Of a stretch of 64,000 bases of DNA, positions 44,960 to 57,238 are shown piece after piece (position 1 is the stretch's first letter; the number at the start of each line of letters is the position of its first letter). The position numbers were made by a program, and so were the translations under genes. The stretch comes from Pseudoips prasinana (taxonomy: Eukaryota > Arthropoda > Insecta > Lepidoptera > Nolidae). The notes under the pieces were generated by a model. The model ran no database searches. It saw only the letters and a list, made by a program, of their open reading frames with translations, and was not told the DNA's origin. The DNA lies in contig OX621255.1 in the NCBI GenBank assembly GCA_951640165.1, positions 30,726,001 through 30,790,000 of the forward strand, read 5' to 3'.

Positions 44960-45246
44960 GACTAGTCTAGGGGTAAGGCTAAGCCGAGTTCGTGGTTTCG
45001 ATCCCCACCCAGGAATAATCTTTGTACGTTGAGCACGATTGTTATTTCCGTGGCAGCGTGTATTTTATCTACAATATGTATGTATTTGGAAATATATAAG
45101 TATGTTTATCAACTGATGAACATACTTATATATTTCTAGCTCTAACTAGGCAGAGTCTGTACTATGGCAACTAGACAGTTGTCTAGTTGCCAGAGTACAG
45201 ACTCTGCCTAGTTTGAAATCAGATAACAGTGTGTTAGTTGTTATAT
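44960..45246 (+). mobile_element. SINE family C with two internal fold-backs
   Basis: Head 'agactagtctaggggtaagg', box B (gtggtttcgatccccaccc) and 'gttgagcacgattgtta'. The 3' part carries two adjacent inverted repeats (45089-45136 and 45144-45213) before the normal tail 'cagtgtgttagttgt'. Confidence 0.8.
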
Positions 45247-45324
45247 CAAAAAATAATTTAATTCAAAAGTATTGTTTTAAATATTTCTTTAGTTTTTGCG
45301 TGAAAGAGCAACAAACATTCATTC

Positions 45325-45690
45325 TACTAATATTATAAAGGCGAACGTTTGTGAGTGTGTATGTCTGTTACTTCTTCACGTCTAAACGGCTGGAGCATTT
45401 TAATAAAATTTGGTAAGGAGTTAGCTGACACCCTGGATTAAAACATAGGTTATAATCATTGACCTGTATGTATTCTATTAGACGCGCAATCCCATATTGA
45501 GAATTTGCTCCCGGAGTTGCAGGGTAAGCAATTTTGGCCGCCGCGCGCGCGCCCCTCACCTCGCGCACAGCCGGACTGGGACACAGTTTTTATTCAAAAC
45601 AGCGTGTCTAATTATACATATAATTAGACACTCTGGTTATAATTTATAAAGTTTAATTCGGGTAAAACTGCGGGGCATAGTATTTAGTAA
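45325..45690 (-). mobile_element. Family K repeat interrupted by a 178-bp insertion
   Basis: Family K ('aatattataaaggcgaacg' to 'aactgcggggcatag') is split after 45456. The insert (45457-45634) is flanked by 9-bp copies of ggttataat (45448-45456, 45635-45643). It includes a GC-rich run (ccgccgcgcgcgcgcccc) and ends near a 13-bp hairpin (gtgtctaattata). Its class is unknown. Confidence 0.7.
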
Positions 45691-45699
45691 ATCCATACT

Positions 45700-46350
45700 C
45701 ACAATCTTTCGAATTTATAATATTAGTAGGGAGTAGGATATATATCCTTCCAATATGTGTATCGGTTGCATTATATATCCCAAACAGATAAACCGTTTCC
45801 ATAGTGATATCATGACCTGAAAGGCAGTTCAATCGAGATTAAATTGAGAAATCGAGGCGATTGTCAATGAATATCTCAAATTTATTGAAATCAATAAAAG
45901 TACTGTGAAGTGTCATATTCATAGACAATATTCCGAGTCGAGTAACAGCTAACATTGCAAGGCCGTCGTCTGCCCACGCGACTACTTCAAACGGTTTACT
46001 TAGAAATGTACCTTTTGACTTTTGAGAGGTAATTATAATGATAAATATGCTCCTGGCTGAATATCACCTTCAGAAGCCTATCTCGACAGAGAGAGAGAGC
46101 CTAACATGCAAGATATATCTATGTCTTCACTTTTTGGCTCAACTTGGAATTTGAACCCAAGACCGCTAATTACCGTTTGAACACACTACCGATTACCGTT
46201 AGGTTAAAACTCAACTACCTCGTTCAATAGAAATAGAAATGAATTGACATTCACACCAACACATTACAAATTACACAACCCAAGAAAAATGCAATTTATA
46301 TAAATAAAAAAAATGTTTTATAATCAGTTAGATCTAATATATAAAAAAAT
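45700..46350 (+). other. Intronic sequence, nothing recognised
   Basis: A short (ga)n run at 46090 only. Confidence 0.45.
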
Positions 46351-46351
46351 A

Positions 46352-46613
46352 ATATCCTGGGACATTATTTACACACGGCCATCTGTTCCCAAACTAAGCA
46401 GAGCTTGTACTATGGAAACCAGATAACTGATATACTGTATATTATATACTACTTTTCTTTTTTTTAAATACATACTTATATAGATAAAATTCCACCCAGA
46501 CTCAGGACAAACAGACATGTTCATGCACACAAATATTTGTCCTGGGTGGGAATCGAACCCACGACCTCCGGCGTGAAAAGCAAGCATTTGCTAACCACGC
46601 CAACAGGCCCGTC
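46352..46613 (-). mobile_element. SINE family A, full length
   Basis: Complete minus-strand copy from 'aatatcctgggacattattt' to 'aaccacgccaacaggcccgtc', with box B as gggaatcgaacccacg. This is a good local reference for family A. Confidence 0.88.
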
Positions 46614-46769
46614 ATTGAGTATATTGGTAGTGTCTCGTCTAGTCGTCCTTACGATTTTTGAAGGTTCCCCTCGATTTATCTGAGATTCTATCATCAGATC
46701 CAGGTTTCTGACAACTGGATTTGTTGACAAGTATCTGGAGAGATTGCGTAGCATAAATACAAAAAAGTC

Positions 46770-46925
46770 ATCATCATCATACCAGTCGAAAATTGTCCAC
46801 TGCTAGAAAAAGCCCAGTCTAGCGCTACGTAACGCGTCCAGCGACTTATCGATCGATCATCGGTCCATCTTGTACGGGGGCCTGCCCACACTGAGTCTTC
46901 TGGTTCGTAGTCGCCACTCGAGAAA
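46770..46925 (-). pseudogene. Family H LINE tail
   Basis: 'tcatcatcataccagtcgaa' to 'ctggttcgtagtcgccactc'. An internal segment around 'cgcgtccagcgacttatcg' is degraded. Confidence 0.65.
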
Positions 46926-47431
46926 TCTTCTGACAAAGAAACACATAATCGTTAACAACCTCCTTCTTTTTGGAGTCAGTTTCAAATGGCTTTCGGGTGT
47001 ATGCTAATGTTCAGTCGCGACTGCCCAATCTTGACACAACTAGTTTGAAAGAATGTGTCACTAAATTTCCCCAAACTTGTATTTTTAGCTCGTAAGGTGA
47101 TTGACCATTAAATAAATGGCAATTCACCATTCTAAAACACCACATATACCAACATAATACAGAAAAAAATCTAATAAAAACCAAGTTACTGTGTGTAAAT
47201 CGCGCAAAATATTTCGAACACGGCCAACAGACAATGGCGGCCAACAGGAATTCGTTAAGGAGTTTAAAAGACATTTGTTTCACCTAATTACGATTCTGTA
47301 CGCGTCGCGATCACAATATTCGATGTATTGGCATGAATTCAGAAGGTGAGACACAGGTATAGAATAAGAAGGACAGAGGATTTACTGCGATACTGTGGAA
47401 CAACACGCAAATATACACAGTAAAAGCCATT

Positions 47432-47687
47432 AATAATAATAATATCTAGGGACAATGTCACAATGATCATCCTAGCCCCAAACTAAGCAAAGCTTGTGCT
47501 ATGGGTACTAGGCGACGATATACATACTTATATAGATAGATAAATTCTTAAATACATAGAAATAATCCATGACTCAGAAACAAATATTCGTGCGCATCAG
47601 ACAAATATTTGCACTTACCGGGATTCGAACTCAGGACCACCAGCTTCGTAGGCAGGAGCACTACCAACTAGGCTACGGTGATCGTCA
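47432..47687 (-). mobile_element. SINE family B, full length
   Basis: Minus-strand copy from the ATT repeat and 'tctagggacaatgtcac' to 'ggctacggtgatcgtc'. Confidence 0.86.
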
Positions 47688-47847
47688 TTGCACCATGTCT
47701 CAGCAGTAGCCTGGAGCAAGATAGTGGTATTACGTCCTATTCTTCACCAAGCCTCCCTCCAGCTGAATCAGAGAAGAAATATGAGTAAACTTTGAAATAG
47801 AAAATTACCAAATGAAAATCTACTAATCCTGTATCTGTCTTTTATAA

Positions 47848-48170
47848 TCTATACATATAATAAAATCGTAGAAAAGTCAAAACTGTACGTTGAATATTTT
47901 TTAAAAGGATACTTGGGGCGTGATCTACAATCGATTACGAAGCCAAAATTATAGTTTTTAGAATTTTTGTCTGTGTGTCTGTTTGTCTGTATGTATGTCC
48001 GGGCTAAACTCAAAAAGTACTGCATCGATTTACTTAAAATTTTGCATGAATATTACTAAGAGGTCGGGTCAACATATAGGCTACATATTATCACGCTATC
48101 ACCTACTGGGGAGGAGCTGTGATAATTTATAAAGTTTAACGTGGGTAAAACCGCGGGGCACAGCTAGTAA
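47848..48170 (-). mobile_element. Family J repeat, full length
   Basis: From 'aatctatacatataataaaa' to 'accgcggggcacagctagta'. Confidence 0.78.
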
Positions 48171-48204
48171 TTAATAAAGGATATGCTAGAATTAGTGCCG
48201 TGTG

Positions 48205-48415
48205 AATCACGGCCCAGGAAGAATAACAGGACCACCCCATCTTCCCGTGGGTATCGTAATAGGCGATTAAGGGATACACCAGTTACGATACCTGTGTACG
48301 AGCTACCACCTAACTGTGGTCGCCAACTCGCATACCAAGCGCGGTGACTACGGCAAAACTCCCCAGATGGTGACCTTGTGGCAACCTTTGTAGGAAGCCT
48401 GTTTCCTGTAATACT
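48205..48415 (+). mobile_element. Family G repeat
   Basis: 'ggaccaccccatcttcccgt', 'gagctaccacctaactgtgg', 'ccaagcgcggtgactacggc', ending near 'ggaagcctgtttcctg'. Confidence 0.6.
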
Positions 48416-48757
48416 TAAAATTTTATTATTTGAAGGCCTAACGTACCTCTGTACACTTTAGTATCTATCTTTCCACTCTCCCTCAACTTGCGCGTGGTAG
48501 GAATATATAATTACTGTGCTTGGGAACTATTGATTGTATCATTCGAAACCTAAACGCTTAACTCCCGTCTCAAGCTTATCCTGGGTCACAAACACTGATG
48601 AGAATCCTATATAGCCCGTTCTGTAGTAGATAATTATTTCTTCGGGATGGCTTCAAAGCCCACCACGGGATAATAGTGTGTGGTTATATTTATTGCTGTC
48701 ACCTGATCACCAAATAAAGTTGATCATTGCAATTTTTTTTTCTGAATTGCACATTGC

Positions 48758-48830
48758 TCTCGAGTGGTGACCACGAACCGGAAGATGCAGTAGGTAAGGA
48801 TAGGTCCCGTACAAGATGGACAAATGATTA
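48758..48830 (+). pseudogene. Family H LINE, short fragment
   Basis: 'tctcgagtggtgaccacgaa' to 'cgtacaagatggacaaatg'. Confidence 0.55.
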
Positions 48831-49009
48831 GGGCTCTGTTGGTACAGAACCCTGAAAAGGTGAGACTAACGTCTTTAGACAAGCCTTTTTGAAGCTATTT
48901 TTGTTGTTGACCGTACAGTACATTTAATTAGCACCTTTACACAGTCACAGTTGCCCAAGACTTTATATGTGAAACAGAAGGTATGTTAGGCAGATCATTC
49001 AAAATTATA

Positions 49010-49380
49010 AGCTTTCTAGATAACTTATAATAAGCTAGCTCAATAACTATATAATTACAATTACAAAATAAATTTTATTTCTAAATGTTTTCATACAATC
49101 CGTGTACCTAAATATCTATATGTACAGACGCCAGCACATCTAGCTACCTCAATCTGACAAATTTCCCCAATTGAAAGTGAAACTTATGCTTTTGTGGTAA
49201 AGTTGAAAATGTATAAAAGAGACTTGACAGATTGGCGTAGCTGGATGTGCTGGCCTCTTTACTTAGAAATAATTATGTATAATTAACAATTATTACACTT
49301 ATATTACTACAAACATGCTCTGACTATTTCCAAGCGCTTTTTCAAAGTCTTTGTGAATAAAAACCATTTTTTATTTTATT
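49010..49380 (-). mobile_element. Family I repeat carrying a family P MITE
   Basis: Left part to 49121 and right part from 49263 ('acatgctctgactatttcca', 'gtgaataaaaaccatttttt'). Confidence 0.65.
49122..49262. mobile_element. Palindromic MITE, family P, inside a family I repeat
   Basis: 141 bp with ends gtacagacgccagcacatc and gatgtgctggcctctttac. The flanking family I sequence ('cctaaatatctatat' before, 'ttagaaataattatg' after) is continuous in other copies, which defines the insertion. Confidence 0.75.
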
Positions 49381-49904
49381 GTTTATTTATAATATTGGTT
49401 TATACCTCATTGTATACTGTGTTGGTCAAAGATTAAATAATCCAGTTTCATATCTCAAATCTTTCTTCCACTTCGTTTCATTCTCTCAAATACTACGCCT
49501 TTTGAAGCAATTTTTCAACTTAATTAAATTAAACGAAGCAATGTTTCAACTTCATACCGGACTAATTACTGGAACATACATTTAATTATTTTAATTAATC
49601 GTTCCTTCCTATCTCGATCGTTTTGTCGATCTAGTTAATTATACATCGACGGAACATAATTGACATTTTAATGAAAAAAATGAAAGAAAAAATACTCGTT
49701 TGTCCCCTCGTAAATTACCGTTTCAGAGATTTATTACCGTAAAAGTGAATTAGTATTTTATCGCATCGTAAGAGTATTAAAGAAAGTTTCATTCATTCAT
49801 CGTATTTCATTCTGGACAAGAATTTTGTTTATGTTTAGAAATAACATAACATATTTACTTTTTAATTGTGACCTCCTTGTTGGTTTTCCTCAATGGAGGG
49901 CAAC

Positions 49905-50023
49905 CATCTGCGCGGGACATGTGTATTATAGTGCCAAGTGTCTGCGCAAACACAGGGGTACTTAATATTCCATCATTATAATGACCCGATGGGACGACTA
50001 GCGCCGCGACCGGAAAGAGGTCG
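49905..50023 (-). mobile_element. SINE family T, 3' fragment
   Basis: Minus-strand segment from 'atctgcgcgggacat' to 'cgcgaccggaaagaggt'. No tRNA head and no ATT tail remain. Confidence 0.65.
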
Positions 50024-50154
50024 GTATTTAATAAAATCTTATCTAATATCGCAAATCGCAAAACCGAATGTTAGTTTGCTAGTTCGTTTCGCCGTATTAA
50101 CAATACAAAAACTTACTTTAAAAAAACACGAGTGAAGGCAAATTATAACAATGA

Positions 50155-50335
50155 AATGGAGTTGTGTCCTTTAAAGGGATATGCCATAATCGCCACGCGT
50201 TTCAGATGGCTTTTCGATCGCATTGTGATGATATAGTACAGAGAGAGACGTTACTGCCCGTTTTCTGGCAGATATTCAATCGAAATAACTTCTACGTCCT
50301 CCACAGGATGAGATGGGGAGGCGATATTCTTTGCC
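50155..50335 (-). mobile_element. Family F repeat, tail missing
   Basis: 'atatgccataatcgccacgc' to 'aggatgagatggggaggcga'. Confidence 0.58.
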
Positions 50336-50339
50336 GTCA

Positions 50340-51440
50340 GCCACACAGAACCGGCAAAACAATATACGGGTCAAAATACCTTATTAGGTTACGGCCTACA
50401 GAGTAAGAAAACTACCGCGCCAAATTTAACGTAAACGACTTTTAATTGTGATAACAATCGGTCCATTAAAAAGCATTTAACAAAACCTTTTCCTAGTGTA
50501 TTCGTGCTAGTGTGCACCGACCTCAACCGTAGGGTACGTATATTAACCCTTAACACAATACACCACTCTAATTTGAACTTTATGTGTGTAATTTAAAGTT
50601 CAATATCAGTTAATTCCAACTGTATTAAGGTTGAGTGACATTTAGTAGCCATAGTGCAGCCATTCGTCTTTGAACTTTACTTTTTCGTAAAGCAATTGTA
50701 AATGAGATTTGACCTTAAGTTGTCGAGTTAAGACGAAATCTACGGGTGTGAGTTGATTGAGATGATAATGGGGAGTTAAGTACGTATTAATTTGTTTTTT
50801 TTTGACGCATGATGAAACTTTCTACTTAAAAATGTCATGTAACTAGTTAATAGAGTTATTAACGTTTTGTACATATTGATATCGCAATATACAACGCGTA
50901 ACTGAATAGTGGATGTAACTTAATGAACGTAATTATAATAGCAACCTGGGATATGGGATGGGATCTGACGCAGGTATATATAAGGAGAAGAAGGAAACAC
51001 AAAATAATACAAATACGTATTTATATTAAACATTACGTATACACTTTAAAGCTATCAATCTATTATTATGTATTTGTCAAAACGTTCCCAAAAATACGTT
51101 TCGTAGTTTTTACGTAAAAGAGTAATAAACGTCCATACCTCCATACTTTCGCATTTGGAATATTAGTAGGATAAGTTTATCCAATGTTATGTTTTGGTTG
51201 AAGATTTTTGTCCATTTATATATTCATTTTTGACAAATATAACATGATGACAAATAAAAAATCTTAAATAAGATCCTTCGTTGAGGGAAAAAATGATATT
51301 AATGACATTATTTTAGCAAGAAAAATACTAGGTGGCCTGGGGTGTAGTAGTTTAAAAATATCAGTTTTTTTAAAGACAACTTTCGCACTAGGGAACCCCT
51401 GTGTCGCGGGGTATTTTACAAACATATAATATACGGACAC
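50340..51440 (+). other. Intronic AT-rich sequence, nothing recognised
   Basis: A 'cgcatttggaatattagtag' scrap at 51150 resembles the end of a J/K-type repeat. No coding. Confidence 0.5.
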
Positions 51441-51445
51441 AAATT

Positions 51446-51683
51446 AATAATATCTAGGGACAATGTCACACAGATCATCCTAGCCCCAAACTAAGCAAAG
51501 CTTGTACTATGGGTAGGCGACGATATACATACTTATATAGATAGATAAATACATAGAAAACATCCATGACTCAGAAACAAATATTCGTGCTCATCACACA
51601 AATATTTGCACTTACCGGGATTCGAACCCAGGACCACCAGCTTCGTAGGCCGGAGCACTACCAACTAGGCTACGGTGACCGTC
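51446..51683 (-). mobile_element. SINE family B, full length
   Basis: Minus-strand copy from 'aatatctagggacaatgtc' to 'aggctacggtgaccgtc'. Two short internal deletions (near 'gggtaggcgacg' and 'gataaatacatag') distinguish it from other copies. Confidence 0.86.
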
Positions 51684-51708
51684 ATTTACACCACCGTCAA
51701 TTACACCA

Positions 51709-51879
51709 GTGCCTCTAGCACGAGTTCCTGCATCACACGTACAGTTTCGTCCCATACATTGAGCGCCAGAGTTTTAGTTCTTAATAGTTTCCGCGAGAGG
51801 CGCTGGTGCTCAATGTATGGGAGGAAACTGTACGTGTAATCGAGTAAAAGTAAACTGCAGGAACTCGTGCTAGAGGCAC
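51709..51879. mobile_element. Palindromic MITE-like element (171 bp)
   Basis: Ends gtgcctctagcacgagttcc and ggaactcgtgctagaggcac are perfectly inverted. Pairing resumes further in ('cacgtacagtttc', 'cccatacattgagc') after a ~17-nt asymmetry. No clear target duplication and no second copy here. Confidence 0.65.
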
Positions 51880-51979
51880 AGTTATCGGTGTTATACGCCC
51901 TTTTCTCATAGAGCATGTATCGCTCGGTGTTGCGCTGGTCCCAGAAGCCGGATCATCGTCGGGGTGTACTATAATATGT

Positions 51980-52095
51980 GTATTGCCAGACGGGTTGGCG
52001 ATGGCAGTATGATGGTCACAGTACACAGAGAGACACTCTCTGGGAGATATTCCTACGCCCCCCACGGGATGAGATGAGGTAGCGATATTCTACGC
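51980..52095 (-). mobile_element. Family F repeat, fragment
   Basis: 'gccagacgggttggcgatgg' to 'gggatgagatgaggtagcga'. Confidence 0.55.
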
Positions 52096-52129
52096 CAACC
52101 TGTGACCTAAGCTCTGTTAAAATTGTCTA

Positions 52130-52480
52130 TTTCTTTTTCTAAGCTTTTAGAAATAATTTTCTTTAATAGATATTGGATCAACGATAGTCTACTTAAGAAA
52201 ACATTTTGCCTTAGTTTATTACGAAATATAAATCAATATTTAACTTGACTAACAAATATTTATTTAGTGGATATTGAGTTAATGTTTATTGGAAAAGTTC
52301 GCATTCACTAGAATATAATGAGTTTGTATCATGCAAGATTAAAATAAATACTTAACTTGATTTACAAAACTATTTTAAGTAGATATAGAATCTACGATTA
52401 TTGAAAATAGTCGTCTTTGTTAAAATGTGACTTAAACTGTACGACCTAAAATATAATATTGGGTTAGTTAAGTACCTAAC
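52130..52480 (+). repeat. Possible ancient tandem repeat, ~110-120-bp units
   Basis: Three stretches share the order 'aaata..acttaacttga..tacaaa..tattta..gtagatat..'. They are heavily diverged, so this is a visual impression only. Confidence 0.3.
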
Positions 52481-53269
52481 TACCTACTAAATACATTCAA
52501 TAGGTAGGTAGATACATAATTTGTCTTGAAAAATCCATTTTGTTCTTGATTTTATATAATTGATATTTTAAAAAACACATCACTGTCCACAACTTCTTTT
52601 TACAACAACAAATTTGAACAAAATGTACATGTATAGGACCATAAAAAGCTTTGTTTTTTGTGAAGAATGAAGAGTCTGAAGATACTTACAATGTTTTTCT
52701 CAAAAATTGTAAAAGAATTTCCAAAATCGACAGAAAGACAAAAGATCTTTTTAAACACTTTGTAGGCACTCAGCCTACGAGCCTCCCCCTGCCAACAACG
52801 GAGAATTTGGGTAACAAACAAACAAAAAAACATACAGACAAATAGATAACCTCTTTCTTTTGCAGTCAATAAAAATATAAATAATCGACCTTCATATCTG
52901 ACGAATGTGCTATAAACAGTTTTTTCCTTTATATTCAGTTTTTGCTACCGCCAATTATAATTGAAATTAAACATAATCTTATTACAATTAAATTAAAATT
53001 GTAAACGATATCATTGTAATGAGGTGTTGTAAATCACGAATATCATGTTTATAAATATTATTATGGACAATTGGCTATTTTATGAATAATTCATCAGTGT
53101 TGCCAGAACTTTGGTTGTCGGTAAATAGTAGAAAATATGACTTCTGCTTCGTGTCATTGAACAAATAAGTGTTTTGAACTAAGTTAATCGATTGTAGAAT
53201 AGTAACTCTCGGCAAAATAAGTTATTATGACAAGATAATCGAAATCGTGTGAAATACCTACCTACCAAA

Positions 53270-53410
53270 ATACGTTCACAGTTGGACAAAGGCCTCCTCC
53301 AAGATCTACATAATGGAATTCGGTCTATCATTTAGAGTGTACCCCAAAGACGCCTCGCTTGGTTGATGGATTAGCAATCGCAGTATAATGCTCATAGCAC
53401 ACAAAAAGAC
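53270..53410 (-). mobile_element. Family F repeat, diverged
   Basis: 'cagttggacaaaggcctcct', 'ttagcaatcgcagtataatg'. Confidence 0.5.
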
Positions 53411-53659
53411 CGATGCTGGTGACCGATATCTAGTAATATTACCTCGAAAAGACTTCCTCGCTCGATACGGGGCTGGTGATTTACGTTGTTGTACGCCGTT
53501 GCCACACAAAACTTTTGTCTTCTATCCTTAATAAAAATCTGTACCTTTATTAACATAATAATAATTAAGACTGACTCCTATACTTACCGTTTTAAAAACT
53601 TAGATCCCACTACAACTATGCTATATAACAACAGGTTAGGACAACATTTTCATTTAGCC

Positions 53660-53755
53660 CTTATAAAATAAATAAAAAAGGTTTTTATTTACGTAGACTT
53701 TAAAAAAGCGCTTGTAAATAGTCAGAACATGTTTGTAGTAATACAGTTAATATTT
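53660..53755 (+). mobile_element. Family I repeat, truncated
   Basis: Only the first ~95 bp ('ggtttttatttacgtagact' to 'gaacatgtttgtagtaatac'). Confidence 0.62.
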
Positions 53756-54600
53756 CTATATCTTCCGGAAGTATTCCCTATCGGATAAATGATCAAAATC
53801 GGTTCGGTAAAAAAAGTTTACAGTCGAATTCATTACCTTTTTCGGTTTTAAAGTCGGTTGAATTGATAATTCTAATTAAACATTTGATTGTATGTATTAT
53901 ACACTTAATAGCAATGAAAACCAATTTATATACAAAAAACATTCTGTCTATTATCGATAAGTTTTATTTTTAAGTGATTTTATGCATAAAGTTTCTTCAA
54001 GGGATATATTAATTAAGTTTCTTTCATAATACTTATATATTTCGTCCTTTGAAATTCCGAGACATCTAGTCACCACAAGCACCTCCGCATTTGGTGATGA
54101 TTGACATTGATTAAGCACCATTGCTGATAATTACATTTATTTTAAGATTCGCCTACAAACATACATAAATACGTACATTTCCACCCAATTAACGAATACA
54201 AGTGCGTACATTTTCACGTCATTAGTAAATATTTTTACTAAATTAAAATATCACGGCTGACAACACTTGTGATTTTTCCCGCCATGTCTGACAGCTCGCC
54301 ATATTGGTGTACCATCGACAATTAGAGAAGTAATAATATTTTTTTATATAATTAATTCCTTATATTGAAGTCATTAGGGACTATAATAATTGTAATTGCG
54401 ATTCGAAGGTGGAATAAGTGATGAATGGATTTCAGTTGTATCTTTTTGTTGCCAGTTTATAAATGGATTTTACTTTTGGATATATTTTTATATAAGTACG
54501 AACAAAAGAATTTATTATGAAGCTGTTATATTTTCTGGGAAAATTAGGGTTCAAAGGTAGGTTTAAAAGGATATTTATAGGAGTTTTATGAAGTTCTATT
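53755..54600 (+). other. Intronic AT-rich sequence, nothing recognised
   Basis: No ORF of note and no repeat family recognised. Confidence 0.5.
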
Positions 54601-54601
54601 G

Positions 54602-54828
54602 TATTGCCTTTCACGCCGCACAGGTCGTGGGTTTGATTCCCACCCAGAACAGATATTTGTGTGCATGAACATGGCTTTTTGTGCCTGAGTCTGAGTGTAA
54701 TTATCTAAATAAGTATGTATATATAAAAGAAATGTAGTATATCAGTTATCTGGTTTCCATAGTAGGTAAAAGGTTTGCTTAGTTTAGGATTAGATGGCTG
54801 TGTGTGAATAATGTCCCAGGATATTATT
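54602..54828 (+). mobile_element. SINE family A
   Basis: Box B (gtgggtttgattcccaccc) through to 'tgtgtgaataatgtcccagg' and ATT repeats. The box A part of the head is missing, so it is 5'-truncated. Confidence 0.78.
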
Positions 54829-55169
54829 ATTGTTATATTTTTTATCAGCTTATCGACGTTTTTTTTCTATTGAATAAACCAACCGTTTTACGTGTCTCTC
54901 GAAGCACGCCTTACGCGACGTATTGGAGACCCTCAAAATTAATAATAAAAAAGGTTTATTCCCAACAAGCACAGATAATCCTTAACTTAGTTTACATCTA
55001 AGACGATATAACTAATTTCGTTTAGTTGACATAATACTTATGAAGAATGCAAACATTATAAGTACTAGCTAGGAAAGGCGTCTACCTCACCTGATCTAAT
55101 TACGATCCGGCGAGGAGTACTGGCTTCGAACTCCTGGCCCAATAGTAGATTTAATACATTATTTACTCC

Positions 55170-55430
55170 ATCATTACAGCTGAAAGAAGTCCACTTCTGG
55201 ACAAGCCTCCCCCAAAAATCATCTTGGAGGGATATGCTATAATCGCGACACTTGGCAGATGGGTTGGTGATCGCAATAAGATGGTCATAGTACACAGAAG
55301 GAAGCTGTTGCCCGTCCTTTGGTAGATAATTTAAAGTCTACGTGAATATAAAAAAAAAAGAAAAATCGCTCGGTTCGATTTCTACGCCCCCCCACGGGAT
55401 GAGGTGATGACGATATTCTGGTATTCGCCG
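55170..55430 (-). mobile_element. Family F repeat with a small insertion
   Basis: 'tggacaagcctcccccaaaa', 'gttggtgatcgcaataagat', 'cccccacgggatgaggtgat'. A ~50-bp stretch with 'aaagtctacgtgaatataaa' (family I end) interrupts it near 55330. Confidence 0.58.
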
Positions 55431-55554
55431 CCATCACTAAACAGCATATTATTATTTAATAAAATATCAAAAATATAATAGGGTTTATGTAAATCTGCCA
55501 CCTATCCATATCCGCTGTTCAAAATCGTTAATAGATTACGTTAAACACACACAA

Positions 55555-55858
55555 AGATAGAAAAAGGTATGCTGAGATGGCTTGGGCATTTAGAAAGGAT
55601 TAATGAAAGAAGATTCACATAATAAGTATACTCGGCCTGTGTGAACGGGACAACCGGAAGGGGAAGACCTCGTAGAACATTCTCTGGCCAAATCGGACAC
55701 GTTCTCAAGAAAGCCCAGGTCAGAATTACCCTAAACCGGCGAGCATGTATGAAGAATATAATGACAGTAAACGAGGCGAAAGTGGTGTGCAAGGATCGGG
55801 ACAAATGGAAGTCCGTTGTCTCTGCCTACCCCTCTGGGAAACAGGTGTGGGTCTATGT
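55555..55858 (+). pseudogene. C-terminal end of the same RTE-like LINE, with stops
   Basis: Reads [20 protein letters not shown], then two consecutive stops (taataa near 55620). It continues open as [19 protein letters not shown] to [14 protein letters not shown], where the usual stop has become a tgg codon. Dead copy. Confidence 0.75.
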
Positions 55859-56579
55859 GTATATGTATGTAAACACACACAGCTATATTTATTTAAATTT
55901 TAAAAATCGGCGACAAAGCAAACGGACCTCAGTTTTTATTTTAGATCGTTTTATTGTTAGGACAAGAATTGCCTAAAACCCACTAAAATTCCCGTTTTAT
56001 CCCAATCTGGGGAAGTATCACAAAACATCCAGTTAACTTAGCATACAATAGAAAGCAAAACAAAACCCTATCTAAAATTTTAAGCTAAAGTTGCCTAAAT
56101 TATAATGCGACGCACCATAGTCGTATCCTATTAGACTAACCATGAAACTTAACAAAGAAAACTATACCTTAAAGTACACAAATACAGTTCAAAGTTCATT
56201 GGTTTTAGTTAATATTTTTTGCCAAATAAGGCATCTTCCTTTCTTTATTACTGGCCAGTGTTACGTGGTCTATATCCTGTGAAGAGTTTATGAACTAGAG
56301 TTCTGGGATCAGAGGTCATGTAGTGTTGGTGCGTTATTCAGTCAGGATGTATGTGGTATGAATTCTTAGGGTCAAAGATTGTTTATAAGGATTACGCTAT
56401 AAATAGTTCTGCTAGATTACGGAGCCGGGTGAATCATAGCTAGCAAAATAACTTATAATATCCTAGCAAATAATATGTGAGTTTGTTTTTTTAATTTTGT
56501 CAGCACAACAAAACAGCCCAACCAAAAACATGTAAATTTTAGTTGACAGTTACAGATAACATAAAAAAACATTTAACAA

Positions 56580-57238
56580 AAAAACCGGCTAAGTGCGAGT
56601 CGGACTCGCCCATGAAGAGTTCCGTAGCAGCAAGTATTTCAGTTGATTAAATGAAAGTAAATTGCGGTTTACGATTTATGACGTATTAAAAAAAACTACT
56701 TGCTAGATCTCGTTCAAACCAATTTTTGCGGTTTACGATTTATGACGTATTAAAAAAAACTACTTGCTAGATCTCGTTCAAACCAATTTTCGTTGTTAGT
56801 TTGCATGGTAATGTACATCATATATTTTTTTAGTTTTATCATTCTCTTATTTTAGAAGTTACAGGGGGGGAGGGGCATTCCTTTTACCACTTTGGAAGTG
56901 TCTCTCGCGCAAACTATTCAGTTTAGAAAAAAAATATATTAGAAATCTCAATATTATTTTTGAAGACCTATCCATAGACACCCCCACATGTATGGGTACG
57001 ATGAAATTTTTTTTTTTAATTTTAGTTCTATGTATGGGGACCCCCCAAAATTATCGTTCTTTTTCTATTTTTGTGTAAAAATCTTAATGCGGTTCACCGA
57101 ATACATTTACTTACCAAGTTTCAACAGTACAGCTCTTATAGTTTCGGAAAAAAGTGGCTGTGACATACGGACGGACAGACAGACAGACATGACGAATCTA
57201 TAAAGTTTCCGTTTTTTGCCATTTGGCTACCGAACCCT
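56580..57238 (+). mobile_element. Family U repeat, longest copy, with a 64-bp tandem duplication
   Basis: 'aaaaccggctaagtgcgagt' to 'ccatttggctaccgaaccct', about 660 bp. Contains two identical 64-bp units (56663-56726, 56727-56790), each starting tgcggtttacgatttatgac. Confidence 0.72.

Noticed and set aside
45457..45634. Helitron end (terminal hairpin)
   Set aside because: A hairpin lies near one end, but there is a clear 9-bp target duplication and no ctrr end, neither of which fits a Helitron.
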